A DNA stretch of 64,000 nt from the NCBI RefSeq assembly GCF_004027225.2, contig NC_044277.2, positions 72,417,900-72,481,899 of the forward strand, written 5' to 3'. A model generated the notes under the pieces. It worked only from the letters and a program-made list of their open reading frames with translations, had not been told where the DNA came from and did no database searches. The first letter of the stretch is position 1, and each line of letters opens with the position of its first letter. The translations under genes were made by a program, and so were the position numbers. The stretch comes from Strigops habroptila. Taxonomy: Eukaryota; Chordata; Aves; Psittaciformes; Psittacidae. Shown here in pieces: positions 14,101 through 29,100 of this stretch.

Positions 14101-17100
14101 ATACGTATTATTTAAAAAAAAAAATAAAAATTATGAAAACTCTGGGACAAAAAGAAAAGAATAAAGTATTATAGAAAAGAGCATAAAAACAAATGGACAA
14201 AAAAAAATCCCAACAAAAAACAACAACAAAAACCAAAGCAAACTTAATAATGATTTGATAAACGTACGGCATATTATATCATAGAATAGTTAGGGTTGGA
14301 AAGGACCTTAAGATCATCGTAGTTCCAACCCCCCTGCCGTGGGCAGGGACACCTCACACTAAACCATGTCGCCCAAGTATCTGTCCAACCTGGCCTTGAA
14401 CACCGCCAGGGATGGAGCATTCACACCTTCCTTGGGCAACCCATTCCAGTGCCTCACCACCCTCACAGTAAAGAACTTCTTCCTTATATCTAATCTAAAC
14501 TTCCCCTGTTTAAGTTTGAAGCCATTACCCCTTGTCCTATCACTACAGTCCCTAAGGAAGAGTCCCTCCCCAGCATCCTTATAGACCCCCTTCTGGGGTC
14601 TGTAGACCCCAGTCTATAGACTGGAAGGCTTCTATGAGGTCTCCATGCAGCCTTCTCTTTTCCAGGCTGAACAGCCCCAACTCTCTCAGCCTGTCTTCAT
14701 ATGGGAGGTGCTCCAGCCCCCTTATCATCCTCATGGCCCTCCTCTGGACTCGCTCCAACAGTTCCATGTCCTTTTTATGTTGAGGACACCAGAAATGTAC
14801 GCAGTACTCCAAGTGAGGTCTCACGAGAGCAGAGTAGAGGGGCAGGATCACCTCCTTCGACCTGCTGGTCACGATTCTTTTGATGCAGCCCAGGGTACGG
14901 TTGGCTTTCTGGCTTTCTGGGCTGCAAGCGCACACTGCTGGCTCATGTTCAGTTTCTCATCAACCAACACCCCCAAGTCCTTCTCTGCAGGGCTGCTCTG
15001 AATCTCTTCTCTGCCCAAGCTGTGCCTGGGATTGCCCCGACCCAGGTGTAGGACCTTGCACTTGGCTTGGTTAAACTTCATCAGGTTGGTATCGGCCCAC
15101 CTCTCAAGCGTGTCAAGGTCCCTCTGGATGGCATCCCTTCCCTCCAGCGTATCAACCGAACCACACAGCTTGGTGTCGTCAGCAAACTTGCTGAGGGCGC
15201 ACTCATCCCACTGTCCATGTCGCTGACAAAGATGTTGAACAAGATTGGTCCCAAAACCGATCCCTGAGGGACGCCACTCGTTACTGTTTTCCAACTGGAC
15301 ATCGAGCCATTTACCATAGCTCTTTGCGTGCAGCCATCCAGCTAGCTAGTTCTTGATCCACTGAGTGGTCCATCTGTCAAATTGATGTCTCTCCAATTTA
15401 GAGACAAGGATGCCATGCGGGACAGTGTCAAATGCTTTGCACAAGTCCAGGCAGATGACTTGTATATCAATACAATATATCAATAGGCTGTTTTTTCTTA
15501 TGAGGATGAGTGTATGACATAAGTTCAAGTTGGTAAAAGCTAGGGTCTTCCTCAATTGCCCATTATTGTAAGTGAAATTCTATGCTTAAGAAATCATGTT
15601 AAGTTGCAAAACTGTAAACTGCTTCCATAACAGTATTTGATTTCTGGAATGAATTTCTACCAAAGCCTGAGAGTAAATAAATAAATATCTCGTCATTTAA
15701 GGCACCTTGCACTTCATTATTTTTCCCTGGGACTTTTTATGGGCCATTTTGTTGGGAGGGCCATATAGGTTTGATGAAATGTATGTCACATATTGCGTGC
15801 TTGGGGTTTGATTTCTGTGGTATCTGGAATTGTACTTGAGTGGCCAAATAACAGCCTTGTAGGGGTGGTGTACTGTGTTTATTTTGTCTCTTAAACCTGT
15901 ACTCCAGCAGGACAAGATGCCTATTGTTTCTTTACCTCTGTGTCCTCTTGTAACAGAATGAATATTACTGTAGGTTAGACTTCCTATGGAAGAACAAGTT
16001 CAAAAAAGAGCGGGAGGAGATCGAAACCATGGAGAACCTAAATCGAGTGCTTCTGGAGAATGTGCTTCCAGCCCACGTAGCTGAACACTTCTTGGCAAGA
16101 AACCTGAAGAATGAGGTCAGCCATCTCTGTATATCCTCTGCTCTGTAAGAAAGCAACGTCTCATGGAAATACCACTTAATGCTGATTTGAACAGTAGGTC
16201 CATACAGCAAGATTATAGATTTACAGTCACTTTCATTCCCCCTTACCTATCTGAAAGTCTTGCTTTACAGCACTGAATGCACTTCAGTACCTTGAAGTAA
16301 AAAATGTGAGATTATCTTAAATGGCAGTGCACTTTGCCTTTTGAAGGAGGGTGAGAAAAGCATGAGGAGGAAGAACGGGATGGTTGACTTAACATAGATT
16401 TAAATTTAAATTATATGCATTCAGAAACTTCTTCCTTTGTGAATAAAGTGGAGTTGCTTCCAGGTTCTGAATTTTCTTCTTGTGACTGGAGATCTTGCTT
16501 ACTGGAGTGAAATTTAACCTTTTCCCTTAAACTAAAGTGGCTCTGTTAATTCTGGGAAGAGGTTCTGTACACTGAATTACCTGTTTACTTGCAGCTCGTG
16601 GACCCAATCCAAGCAGCAGAAAAGTCAACCAAAAGTTCCCTGTTGACTTTGGTTGAAATTAGATCTGCTTCTAATATTGCTTTACAGTTTTAATAAAACA
16701 AAAAAGGTTAGAAAAATAAAAGCATTTAGTAGTTCTAGAGATCTTAAAAGCAATAGTTTGAATTACTTGTGCATACCAAGCAACTGTTCCAGAACTGACA
16801 AAAGAGGGGAGGGCAGCTTTAGGGATTAATTTTCGATCTCCTGAGTCAATAAGGATAAAGTCTTCCCTTTCACTGTGGTTTGCATTAAGCAGTACTAATC
16901 AGTACTTTGTATCAGTACTTTAGTGCTACCTGCAAATATTCATTTGGTAGCTAATATCAAATGAAAACTGCTGTGGGGTTCCTTTGAATCCAGTGAAGAC
17001 CTTGGCTGGAAGCCAAGTTGGCACAGCTCCAGTTCTCAGTTCAGGCATTAAACACAGCAAACCATCAGGAGATTGCTTTCTCATTTATGTGCTATTCCAT

Positions 17101-20100
17101 CTCAGCTCCCCAGCAGAGCAACACCATCTGCTCACCTTTGTATTGGCAACTGGATTTATACTGTCACTGCTCAAGATTCTTAGGTTGAAAATGAGCTTTA
17201 GTAAATTTAGTAAAGAACAGAAATTATAATGTGCTGAGCTCTCCTACCTATCATGTCAGCTGAAGTAAAAATGATTTCTCGTTATTTTAGTGGCATCCAC
17301 TTAGAAAAAGAAAAAATAATAAAAATCTTGATTTTTTTTTTTTTTTTTTTTTTTTTCCTTGTTTTGTTTGTCTTCGAACACAGTTTTCAAAGAGGGAAGA
17401 ACCTTTCAAATCCCTGGAAATGTTCAGGATTATAAGTATCTGTTGTGTCCTCAGATTTCTTTCAAAGTCAGCAAGGATGTGTTGACCCTTAAAGGACATT
17501 CTGTATGTGTGTATGTGTATATACCTAAGAATATGTTAAAACAGATCAAGCCTTTGGGGTTTTTTTTTTGTGGGGATATTTAGGTCAACAGACACTGAAT
17601 TGAAATTTGTCCACATTTTCCTTAGTTGCAAACACTCATGTTGATATGATTTTATGTATATTTTCTATTTAAACCCAATTTTGAGATGAAAATTAATCTA
17701 ATGGATGAATAGTCTACTTCAGAATACTACTTCTCTTAGAATTTTATGCATGCAGTTCAGTGGACAAAAGGGAAAATAAAGTGTGCTGCTGAAGAACAAG
17801 CAGCAAGGATGAAAGGGGAAAATATGAGTGGATGAATGCTAACTGAGAGTAATGGGACTGTGCTTTTAGATGACCAATAAAGGTCTTTTCATAACAGGAT
17901 ACACATTAACTAATGCTGATATGGGAAAAGCAAAGTTACTTCAGAGCAAACTGTAATAAAGGTTTGTTTGCTTTACCAGAACCTCCGGAACTGGGTTTCT
18001 GCTTATAGTCTGCATGCTGGGTACCAAACAGGGTGCTCCCCAGTTGACAGAGAGAAAGATAGGAACAAATATAAAACTAAAAGCAGGAAACGGAGCCAGG
18101 ATTAAATATATCTGCACCTGGCTTATGCGGCTTTTTCATTTATGTTGTTAGCATCCAGATCCCCTATTAGTAAAAAGGGCTCAGGAGCTTTTGTGCTGCA
18201 AGCTAATTGTCAAGCACATTACTCAGCAAGAGGAATCCGGTTTCATTAGCTACAGAATAGAGCCAGCACCCTACTTCGCACAGAAATTCTGCCCCAGAGA
18301 AGCTGATCGCCATGCCCTTCCAAGAGGTATAACAAGAAGCATTTCCCTCCTACATTCCGAGGAGATCTCCAAGCACTGAAGAAGAAGAGAGGACAGTAAT
18401 GAGAGCTAACCAACAGAAATTCAGATGTTATCAAAGGGAAAAAAAAAAAAAAAAAAGAAAAGGATTGACTGCAGAAGAAAGGATGATTTTATTTTCATTG
18501 AGAGAAGCAAAGCTGTTCCTTCCTGGAATGGTGTTGCATTTAATTTTCTGATGAAACATTTTGGAGAGTACTGTTTCAAGAGAAGTACTCAGGAAAATGA
18601 AGACACTCAATTGCCACAGTCTTTACTATTATGAATGATCAAAATAAACTAGCTGGGAAAGCCTACTTAAAATTCTCTGACATTTATTGTGACAGCCACA
18701 ATTACTATTCATCTGGTTATAAACAGTGCCATTTGTTGTTGTTTCCATGCTGGTACTATGCTGTAGAGCATTAGCGGGGGTGGATATTGCCCCAGTATTA
18801 GAGAGAAAGGAAGAGAAATGGAGCACTGTTGCTGAGCTTCAGCATATGACAATTGTTTATATACAATCTGTTCATGTATTTTTGAGGTGGAGAAGAGGAA
18901 AGAGTGATACCTCTGGTTATAGAAAAATAGGATTTTTGTCTGTAATTCTGTCAGGCATGCAGCCCTTTCTTACAGGTTGGTTGTCTCCATACTGGGTGGA
19001 CAGCCAACAGCCTAATGCACAGTCATCTTCCTGTGTCATGACAGCACTTCTGTTTGAAACTCTGCTTCTGTCTTTGCTCAGTCATAGATCTCTTCCTGAT
19101 GACTGTGCACTGTGCAAGTTGCTATGATTTATTCTGGGCAACACTTCTGCTTTCAGGGAAGACAGCAAAGGCGTTTTCTAATAGCTAATTAGGTTTTTAC
19201 ATTTAGTATCTGTAAGATAGACCTTTTTTTCAGTGGCAATCATAATAAGACAGGAGTTGCCACCTATCAGCAGTCCAGTCAACTGCAAGGCCCTGGCAGT
19301 ATTCAGTGTTAGATACTTCAGCAAAAGTTCAAGGAACAGCTGAAGGTTCATGTGCTATTCACCCTTATGTTTTTACCTGTAAATGTAAAGGTATGTTTTG
19401 CTTCCGCAGATGCTTCCTATGCACTTCCTAGTTATGCATTTTTCTAGTATTCATGTAAGCATTCAGGTGTTTAACCCTCTAAGCTCTTACATGTTGTTGA
19501 ATAGCAATGAAATACACATTTATATATCTCTTATGTAAAATATTTTTCCTTATTCTACTTCTAAATGCCCTGTTTATCTTCTGGTTCCTATATTATGAGG
19601 TGGTAAAATGAAACCATCTTCTACTATCTCTGCTTCATATTATTCAGTAATATCATTTGCCTGCAGCTCTGCTAGTTGGTCTCCTTTTCCTGTAAGGGTT
19701 CAGTTGTACCTCCTAAAAGACCTGTATTCTTATGAGTTGAAGTTTATTCTCAAATAAACCTTTACATGGTGCTAGTTTCCGGGTACTATTTCAGACATGG
19801 CACTGTCCCAGAATCACTTCTGTGCCTAGATTTTGTCTTTTTCACAAACTTTACAACCAGTATCCCATCAGTAGTGTAATTCTGGCGCATTTTACATTCT
19901 CAGGATGCAAAATCAGCTGGATTCAATAAAGCAAATAAAGCTATCTCATGTTTATCTGGTAAATTAGACCAACTTTTTTTTTACCAATTAACAGAATCCC
20001 TAGGACAGAATTGTGTCTTAATATTATTAATTATAACTGTACTGTTAATTTGACTGGATTTAATTTATTGGATTTTTCAAGTTGGTAGGAATCTGAATTT

Positions 20101-23100
20101 TTTCTTTTTTTTTTTTTTAAGTATTTGTCAAAGATGTATATAACTTGTTTAATTTGTCAGGTAAAGTCTCAAAAGTATGTGTAATAACCCACGTTTTGAG
20201 TATTAATTATCTACATTCTGCTATAAATACTGTTGTATCATCTCCCTCCAGTCTTTTATGTAACATTGTATTACCGAGGCCCCATATTTGTGATGCAGTC
20301 CTCTTTTAATAAGCAGCACTGTGTTTGGCCTGAATTCCTTCACCCAAAATTGAAATTAAGTTACAAGAAAGCTGACTTGAGGAAATAGAAAGAAAGCTGA
20401 GTTAACCACAGAATGTAATCTCTCTACCTATTCTGCTAACGTGTCTATGAAAAGCACTCAGCACATCAGATCTTAACTTTTGACTGTATTTATAGGTAAA
20501 TGTTACTGTAGCTTAAGCGTAGACATGCCTGAAGTACATAGATGCGAAGCAAAAGGCAGACTGCAAAAGCTAAGCATTTCAAGACTAAGCCTGTTAATCT
20601 TCTACTGCTCCACTTCACTAATCTCAAGCTCATTTGAGTATATCTGCAGCAAGTCTAGGTGCATACATACTCCAGACAGGTGCGAGTGTATGTCACTGCA
20701 GTGTTATAGAGTGGACCTGGTTTTAAGTGTGGGAGACTGTAGCAGAGAGAGGTCACTTTGGGCCTGAGCTTCTGAATTTCTTAGAGTCATCCTGTAGAGT
20801 TTCAGGAACTCCTCTTGAGTGCTTACATTAGGAAAAATTACCTCTTTAGTCTTTCTTCCATAACTGACTGAAAGAAGGAAACTCTATCTGAGGTGATTCT
20901 GCCCATCTGGCATTAAAGTGACTTCCCAGATATGCACATCTGCTGTACTGACAATATAGATACACATAGGATGGCCATGCTCTCAAATTAAGTACTTTAG
21001 TCAGGTATTCAATTAGGCTTCAGTTGCATAAATGCAGTTGACATCATCCAGCCAGAGGTGTTCCCTCTCCCCCCCATTTGATTACTTCATTATATGGATT
21101 AAATTTATTAACCGGGTGTTGATGGAGATGGATAAAATAGATGGCAGAAAAATATTATCACAATATTGGTTCTTTATGAAAGATTCTCTTGGCAGGAGGA
21201 CACAGGGGATCCAGAACTCCTTTGAAGTTTAGTAGTGATCTGACTATGAGCTCATTGGCTTGGACATTTTGTTTAGTTGCTTTTCATTTGCACAATCAGG
21301 TCACATTAAAGCGACACTGATTTTGTATATATGGTTGTAAGCTGGATGTCAGGTACAACCAGCTCAGCTATCACAATATAAATAATAATGATGAATTGCA
21401 ATGATATATTTGATGCCCACTGCCCAAAGGCATGGTGGAGCTTCACTGATGATCTGGTTATGGAATCCCTAGAGAACAAAGGAGCAGAAAAATCTAGTGA
21501 AAATCATCCATCTTCTCCAACTGAATGGGCGGTGGAGGGGGTGGTCATTTTTAGCACTAGAATCTTCCTATGGAGCAGAGGTGCTCTCATTTCAGTGGTC
21601 ACGGAAGGCAGTGGAAAAGCTCACATAAATAAGTAAGTTCTAGCTCAGGTGACTTCTTTCCCTTTGCCTCAGCTCCTTGTTATAGAAAAGAAATGACAAT
21701 TATTTTGTCCTATTAGAGATCTTGGGTTTTTTTGGTTAGGAACTATCAGTCAGGATTGTGTTGCATTATGCATTTGTAGTGCATTCAGTGCATTCAGTGC
21801 ATTCAGATTTTGGTTCAGTTTTCTATTTATTACAATAACACAAACAGCTAATAATAAATTAGATATTCTTTTACAAAATATATTTTCAGACATACAAGCC
21901 AGACCAAATTCTTTCATAAGAAGCCTCAGAAATGGGTCCTATCTAATAAATTAGTGAACATTTTATGTTCACAGAATTAATGTTCAGGAGGAAAAAAAAG
22001 TAACTTTAAATCACTAAAATATTTTCAGCTGTATGTGTTGAATCTCTTTATACGCCATTTAAAATTAACAAATGTAACTAAATGCAAAAAATACCTAACC
22101 ACCATCTTAAGGCATTCCAACCACTGCAACTCCTCCCTTTTCAGAACCAGGACACTGCATATTATTAATAAGGAAATTTTTATTTAGAACTGGGTATAAC
22201 AGATTTTTTTTCTCTATTCTGTTTTCTTTTGGACAGGATCTGTATCATCAGTCATATGACTGTGTCTGTGTCATGTTTGCCTCTGTTCCGGATTTCAAAG
22301 AATTTTACACAGAATCTGATGTAAATAAGGAAGGCTTGGAATGTCTCAGGCTGCTAAATGAGATCATTGCTGACTTCGATGATGTATGTACTTCTAACAG
22401 CAATCAGCATATGGTTTTAATCTTAATAACTCAGGGTATGCAACAGTAAGCAAATGTACTTGAAAGAGAGAGCTGTCAGAAAAGAACTTCTGTGTGCCCA
22501 GTCACATGGAAATTACTTAACAGGGAGTATTAAAGGAAAAAGTATTAAAGGAAAAAGAGGTTGATGTAAGATAAATCAGATATTGAGCTGACATACTCAA
22601 TTGCTTTTGATTCACTGTAATAAGAATCCTATGTGTATATCTGATGAAGAAATTTTTGCCCTTTAGCTGCAGTTCATGAGGCAGTCATATTACATGCCAT
22701 ATATTAACTACAGTTTCTAAATACTACTGCCTAAAGTCAGGTATGTAAATCTATGTACGTCCCCTAAAATGATACAGCTTTGTGTTATACCTGATCTGTC
22801 TCACTGTACAAAGCATTGATCAGTTGACTACATGAGCAAATCAAAGAATTGTATAAGTTTTAATATTCCATTCTCTGAAGTTACAAGCAAGTACAGAGTA
22901 TGACTACAGATGGATTGTGAAAAGGGTGTAACTGTAAAGGTCTCACTGAGAACAGTATTTGTCTTAAAGACATTAAGATCATGTTATGACTCAGAGAGCA
23001 CAGTCTGGATTTGTGGATATGCAGCTATAGAGGGTATTTTAGCAGCAAACCCATGTGGAGAACATTGGAATGTCCACAACAACCTGGGATATGAACTAAA

Positions 23101-26100
23101 ATCCTTGGATTTTAGTCCTGTTGGAATTGACCATCCTGTTGGTGTGGAAGAGATGCTTACTTTTGGAAAACAGCTTAAATCTTAACTGTTGGCTCCCATG
23201 GTGACTCAGTTCCAATCTCAAATGAGTGCAAAGCCTACTAACTTTTCGAAGTTGTATGTACAATAACATGGAATTTATTAGTATTACTATAAATTTAGTC
23301 CCTTTATAATGAAAAGGGACTAAATTTGATTAAAATGAAATTTTAGCAGACAGACATTCCCTTCCCTTGGAGTCTGTAACCATTGTTTTATCCACCCTTA
23401 AGTCCTTTGTCCTGTATATATTTGTGAAGCCATTTGGGGTCTTTTAAGAGACCGTTCTAAGAATTGATGGTCTAAATGCTGTTAGCGTAACAATGCTGTT
23501 AGAGTAATAAGGCAGCTGATCTGAATAATGAATAACTATCCTTGTTTTACAGTTGTTGTCAAAGCCAAAGTTCAGTGGAGTTGAAAAGATAAAGACCATT
23601 GGGAGTACTTACATGGCAGCCACAGGATTGAGTGCCACACCCAACCAAGAACAGTGTCAGGTACAGGAAAAGGTTCCTGGTTAACAAAAACCATGTTCAA
23701 ATGAAGGCTAAAATTCCATTCATTAAACTGCAGGTCATGTATAATGTTGTGGCCTAGGGGTTTTTTTTATTAGCATAGACTGTATTGCAGTGAACAAGTG
23801 TATGCTTTTGTTTAGTAGTCTCTCTGAATTATTGCTCTTCACATTGCAGTTTGAAAATGCCATCTCTGTATTTGCTAAGTCTAAACCAGGACTTCTGTTC
23901 TAAATACAATACAGCATTTTATTCCTACATGCTGCAGCAGAACTGAGTTTGTAGAGTATGAAAAACACTGCAAAAATGAGTATTTTCCATTGCAAGCTGG
24001 GAGGGCTGAGTAGCCGTACTAATCATACACTTGAGAACCTTCAGGCTCAGCACTGAGAACATGTTCCTTTGTTTCTAGTTTACTTAATAGGGTAGGATTG
24101 GGAACTGCAGTCAGTTGAAATGAAGTTCATATAACTTTTAAGCAAAAACCTTGCTTTTGCCATGATCTTTAGAGTACTATAGGTCAATGACAGAGACAGC
24201 AATTACGAATCAACACATTCTCTGCTTAGAATAACTGTGCTCTTGCCAAACTCATGTTCCTTCTAGACAGAGGCAATTAACACCTGAACTATAGACCCTA
24301 AGGACCCCGAGGACAAAAAAAAAAAAAAAAAAAAAAAAGGAAGCATAAGAATTCTAAATTAGTTCTGACATTTAATACAGGGAGGCGAAGAGGATGAACT
24401 AAATACAGAACTGCAGGCAAGATGAGAAGACAGAGGAGCTCCCGATCACAACTAAAACTAGCGTGTGCACAGGAAGAAATGTATCATTTCAGTTATTTCC
24501 ACAAACTGTGAATCAAGAGATCCAAGTTTTAGTGTTCCTTTGGTGATTTAGTACACATTTGCAAAAGAAAGCCACCAGAACTCAGCAGCCTTCAGTCCAG
24601 ATGCCCGACGATGCACAGATACCTCGGTACTTAGTGTGGCAGTGACTGACTGCTAGGCATACTGCTGGGAACTGCCCCCAGCTTCAAACAAACACCCAAG
24701 GAAGACTAAGTGCCTAAGGATGGGGTCTGAATACATCAACTGAACAGGAAACCATCTATCTTAGGTAGGAGTGAACACCAAAGGAAACAGTCTTAATTCA
24801 TCTAAACAGCGGCTCTGGCAAGCACCACTACTGTCCCACCTAGGCTGATGCATCTACTCCATGAATCATCTCTTGAAATTGTCATCTGTCCATCTCTTCT
24901 GTCACTTTATCTCAAGAAATGAGGAAGATTTGGTCATTTCTCATAGAGATGAGTCCATCTTCTATGAAATCATTCTCTTGTCAGGGTCCTACTCTGGGCT
25001 ATGGGAGCCTGAAAATAATTTCTCCTCGGCCTGAGGGGACTCAAACCAGTACTTAGAAATCAGGCTGCACTGTTGATGTATGAGAAGACATGAAGTCTAT
25101 AGCCTTTATAAGTGGTATAAGCTCTGAGCTAGGAAATTAGGGGACAGAGGATGGCTTGCCTTCTTCCTCTCTTCCTCCTGTATTTTATTCATTTTCAGGT
25201 CTATTGGATTCTCGGAGATGCTTGCTTTTCTACCAGATGAGATCATTAGAGAAACTCTTAGAATTGCGAATTTCAATGGATCTTAAGCATTACCTAGGGT
25301 GCTGAGATGTGCAACAGTGAGAGGGAAGAGTCTCTGTGGGGCTGTCCATAAACATTATTTATTATTAAAGGGCATAAAATAGAAGCAGACAGAGAAAATT
25401 AATGAGCAAATCTTAGACACACATAGCTATTGAGTGCCTGTGGGATTAGATAGTAGCTAATCAGTTGTTTGACAATCAAAACATTAGATTATGTATGTTT
25501 TGGACCTATCACCTCTAGGCCGCCTGACTGTGTAAGTAAAATGCATCCTGGTCTATTGGCCATTGTTTGATCTATGCTGGACAGGGCACCATCTTCTGCA
25601 TTACTTTTAGTGTGCTGCCTGCTGGCATTAGGACATCCCTGAGGGTTTTAAGTGCTTTTAAGTGTTATGAATATTTTGGTTTGTATTTTCACAGCAACTA
25701 AGGCTACGGGAAATGATTTTACTGTGTTTGTTTGGCTGTTCAAATTCAGGAACCTGAACGACAGTATATGCACATAGGAACCATGGTGGAGTTCGCATTT
25801 GCCTTGGTGGCAAAACTGGATGTCATAAACAAGCATTCGTTCAATGACTTCAAGTTACGAGTAGGTATGTATCACAGAATTTTTATGAGAATGTCATAGA
25901 GGAGGAGGAGAATTCAGTGTGAAGTACCAGCTGATTAAAGTGTTAGAAGAACTGACCAAAAGTGCCATGAAGGTAAATAGCACCATCTTTACCCTGTTCA
26001 AGGGCAGCCTACATGGTATTGCCCATTAACCATGGCTGCTGTTGTTGCAAGGAGTGTTTCAAGGCAGGACTCAGGAAAGGACAGTATTCCTAAGTAAAGA

Positions 26101-29100
26101 ATGGTGGAAAAAATATGCTCCCATGGCTCTGAATGTTTTTATGGTAACTCCATAATAATTATTCTAGATATTGTTAACCATAGAATTTTTTTAAGCTTAT
26201 CAATATCTAAGGACACAAGAAGACTCTGGACAGGGCTTTATAAAACATATGAGGTGCCAGTGAGGCTGGAGTTTGAAATATTTTACATGCACTAAATTCA
26301 AGCAAGCATACAAAAAAATGCACCCTTTCCTTCACAGTTTTAAACAAAGGAGGGTATTTCTCTTTGTTATTCTGTGGTTATTGACAAATAAGAGCAAAGA
26401 TGACTAGTTGTTTGTATTTGAAAGAGGTATCCCTTATATTTCAGCTTCTAATTGCTTCTATTTGTGCATCATGGTATTTAAAAAATAAATAGGCAGCTGC
26501 AGTAAGCCATGGAAAGGATGATGAAGTAAATGAATTCAAAGCTGGTCAAGAAGCGTATGTTCCGAAATGTTTATTTCCTGGTAGCGGTACACAGCAGTTT
26601 TACAATGCAATATGTAACTTGGAAAGTGTGAAATGAAAGCAGTAAATTAATATTGGAAACCCGTAAATCCTGTAAACATGTCAGAAGTATTTGATTTCCA
26701 AGTTATTCTCCTGTCTTGTATTTTCCTTGCTGTGCCACTCGCTTTTCCTTTAGGCTGCTCCTTTCATGTTTATTTCACAGTGCCACCCACTGGCAAAACT
26801 TGCTATCTTCTGACTCGAAATATGTGTTCCTTAGAGCACTCCTTTTTCCAGTTGGTTTTGTATTCCTTGCTAAAGTTAAAAAAATGAGAAAGTAAATCCA
26901 AAGTATACTTTCTTCTCAAAGTGTTACAGAACTCGACAGGTTTAAAAGAAACATGTAAAGAGACTGTATTTCTATACAGAAAAAAGTTCTTTTCTTGCCA
27001 TAGATGACATGCCACATACTTGCAAATATACTTTCATCAGCAATGTCAGTACAGATAAAGAGCTACTGGGCATCAGAGCTGAATCTGCAAACTGCGTAAA
27101 GCAATACTGACTCCTTTAAAGTGGAGATCATGAAGCAAACTTATGAGAGGGAAAAAAAAATATACCTACTTGTGATTTTTAAAGTGTTTACTATAGGTTC
27201 CAGGGAAGTCAGACTCCTTTGCTTCATGAAGTCAGGAATGTTTAAATCTAGGAAGGAACGCAGGCCCCAAACTGCTGCTTTTCCCACCTTAATCCAATAC
27301 AGGCACCACTGAGATCTCCACTTCCCATCTTCACTTCTCCACTTCCCACCACCACCTCACCATGAAAGCATCTGATATCCATAGCAATTACAGCCACAGA
27401 AACGTTTGAACATCTACCTCTGACAATATCCCCACTGAAAGGACTTAAACCGAAACCACTATTTGTAAAAGCCTTCCTCAGCCAGCATCTAATCCCAGAA
27501 TTGTTGTAACTCACTAGAGGTCTCAGCTTTCAACCTTCATTTTCTGCTAGTGCCTGAAATGCTAGTTATGCCTCAGGAAGTACACAGCTTACTCTGATGT
27601 TGTCAGGCAAGGAAAGGGAGCACCTAGATTCTATTTCAGGTGTTCCTCTCCTTCTGTTAGCTAAAGTACTTGATTTACTAGACAAGCTCAGATAAGCTTT
27701 TGCAGCCGGTTTTGCACAGGTACTGCTTTTTTCCAGAACAGAACAGGGGCTAACATGTTGTTTTCCATATAGCTTTATGGTTAGAACATTCATCTGTGTT
27801 GTAGGTGAACTTAATTTGGTTCTTCTTTTGTCTGAGGCTGTTCAAGCATGAGGATCCCTCTTCTCTGGAGAATCCTATGAGCCCAGGTTGTAGGATACGT
27901 TGGAATAAGATATTCTCTGTCTGTCCTGAAGAACAGTATTTGATGAACAGTATTTTCCTGTTCATGTAATAATTGTCACTTTGGATACGAGAGAAAGAGA
28001 CAGATGGTATCACCCTCTGTTAGAGCATTCACCTGGACTGACAGTACTACTCTTCCAGCCTTGCCCTAATAAACATTCACGTGTGTCATGCAAAAGAGAC
28101 CTGCGCTAGCAGGAATGACATAGAGCAGCACATCCCAGAAAGTGACCAAAACACATTCCTAAGAGATATGGGTAGAAGTCTCCTTGAAGGAGGAGGGATC
28201 TGAAACTGGCTCTCCAGCCCCTGAGGTACTACTCAAACCATCAGCAGCGGTGGTTCAAGAACGAGAAAAAAAATTAAAGTCACCTCCTGCCCATTGTATT
28301 TTTGTAGGAAAGTCCCACCACACTGCCCTAATTTCTGGGCCATGGCAGAACGTATGCCACACACATCTCTTCAGTATTCCCCACTCACCAGCTTGGGATA
28401 CTCAACAGAAGGCTTTTGTGGATTCCACTCATAGGTCCCTAGTGCTTTATACACATTGGATGATCTGAGGCAGAAAGACATCACTCGTGGCCTGGTTGTT
28501 AATGCAGGGTGTTGCAAGACCTAGAGTCCCTTTGTGCATTTAATCCCAAGCGCTTAGACAAATATTTATCAGGTTCTATCTGGTATCCTTTAGGGTTTGC
28601 ATATGTCCCCAGTTTTCTAAATTTAACTGCTATAGTCACTTTTTCCAGAGTTTCCAAGTGGGCTCATAGTGTGGTTGCTAGCCCATGCTGCCATGTCACA
28701 TATGATCCATACTAGATGAGCTATCTCTGAAGTGCCTCCCTGTGCTACAGTCACACTTTCATTGTACTGTACAGATATATCCCTAGTGGTGGTTTCTGTC
28801 AAGGAATTAATAGAAGTCAGTTATGATCCATTGACATGGAGATAATTTTAGAACTCCAAACTACTCACTTGTCCAGAGTTTATTTCTCACTAGGTCTGAC
28901 TTGGCTTTCCTGCTCCTCTAACTTGGCTTTTCCGCTCATCACTGTAACTATAGTATATTTGATGATGGTTAATGATAGTGCTTTTGATTTTGCCTCCTGG
29001 TTTCCTTCCCTACTAGCAGAGTACAACTCTCTCCCCTTACAAACGTAACATAGGATACAAAATGACTGCAAGATAAAAAATGGCCAGAGTCTAATACTGG

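Larger units (their letters stand above)
16116..22236 (+). other. ADCY2 intron
   Basis: Holds a T25 run (17332-17356), an A-rich run (about 18440-18456) and three perfect copies of the 9-mer TGCATTCAG at 21780-21806. No gene recognised. Confidence 0.75.

Noticed and set aside
14645-15267. Plus-strand frames overlapping the CR1
   Set aside because: Antisense shadows of the CR1 reverse transcriptase on the minus strand.
24315-24338. Processed pseudogene ending in A24
   Set aside because: No coding sequence recognised upstream and no target duplications found by eye.
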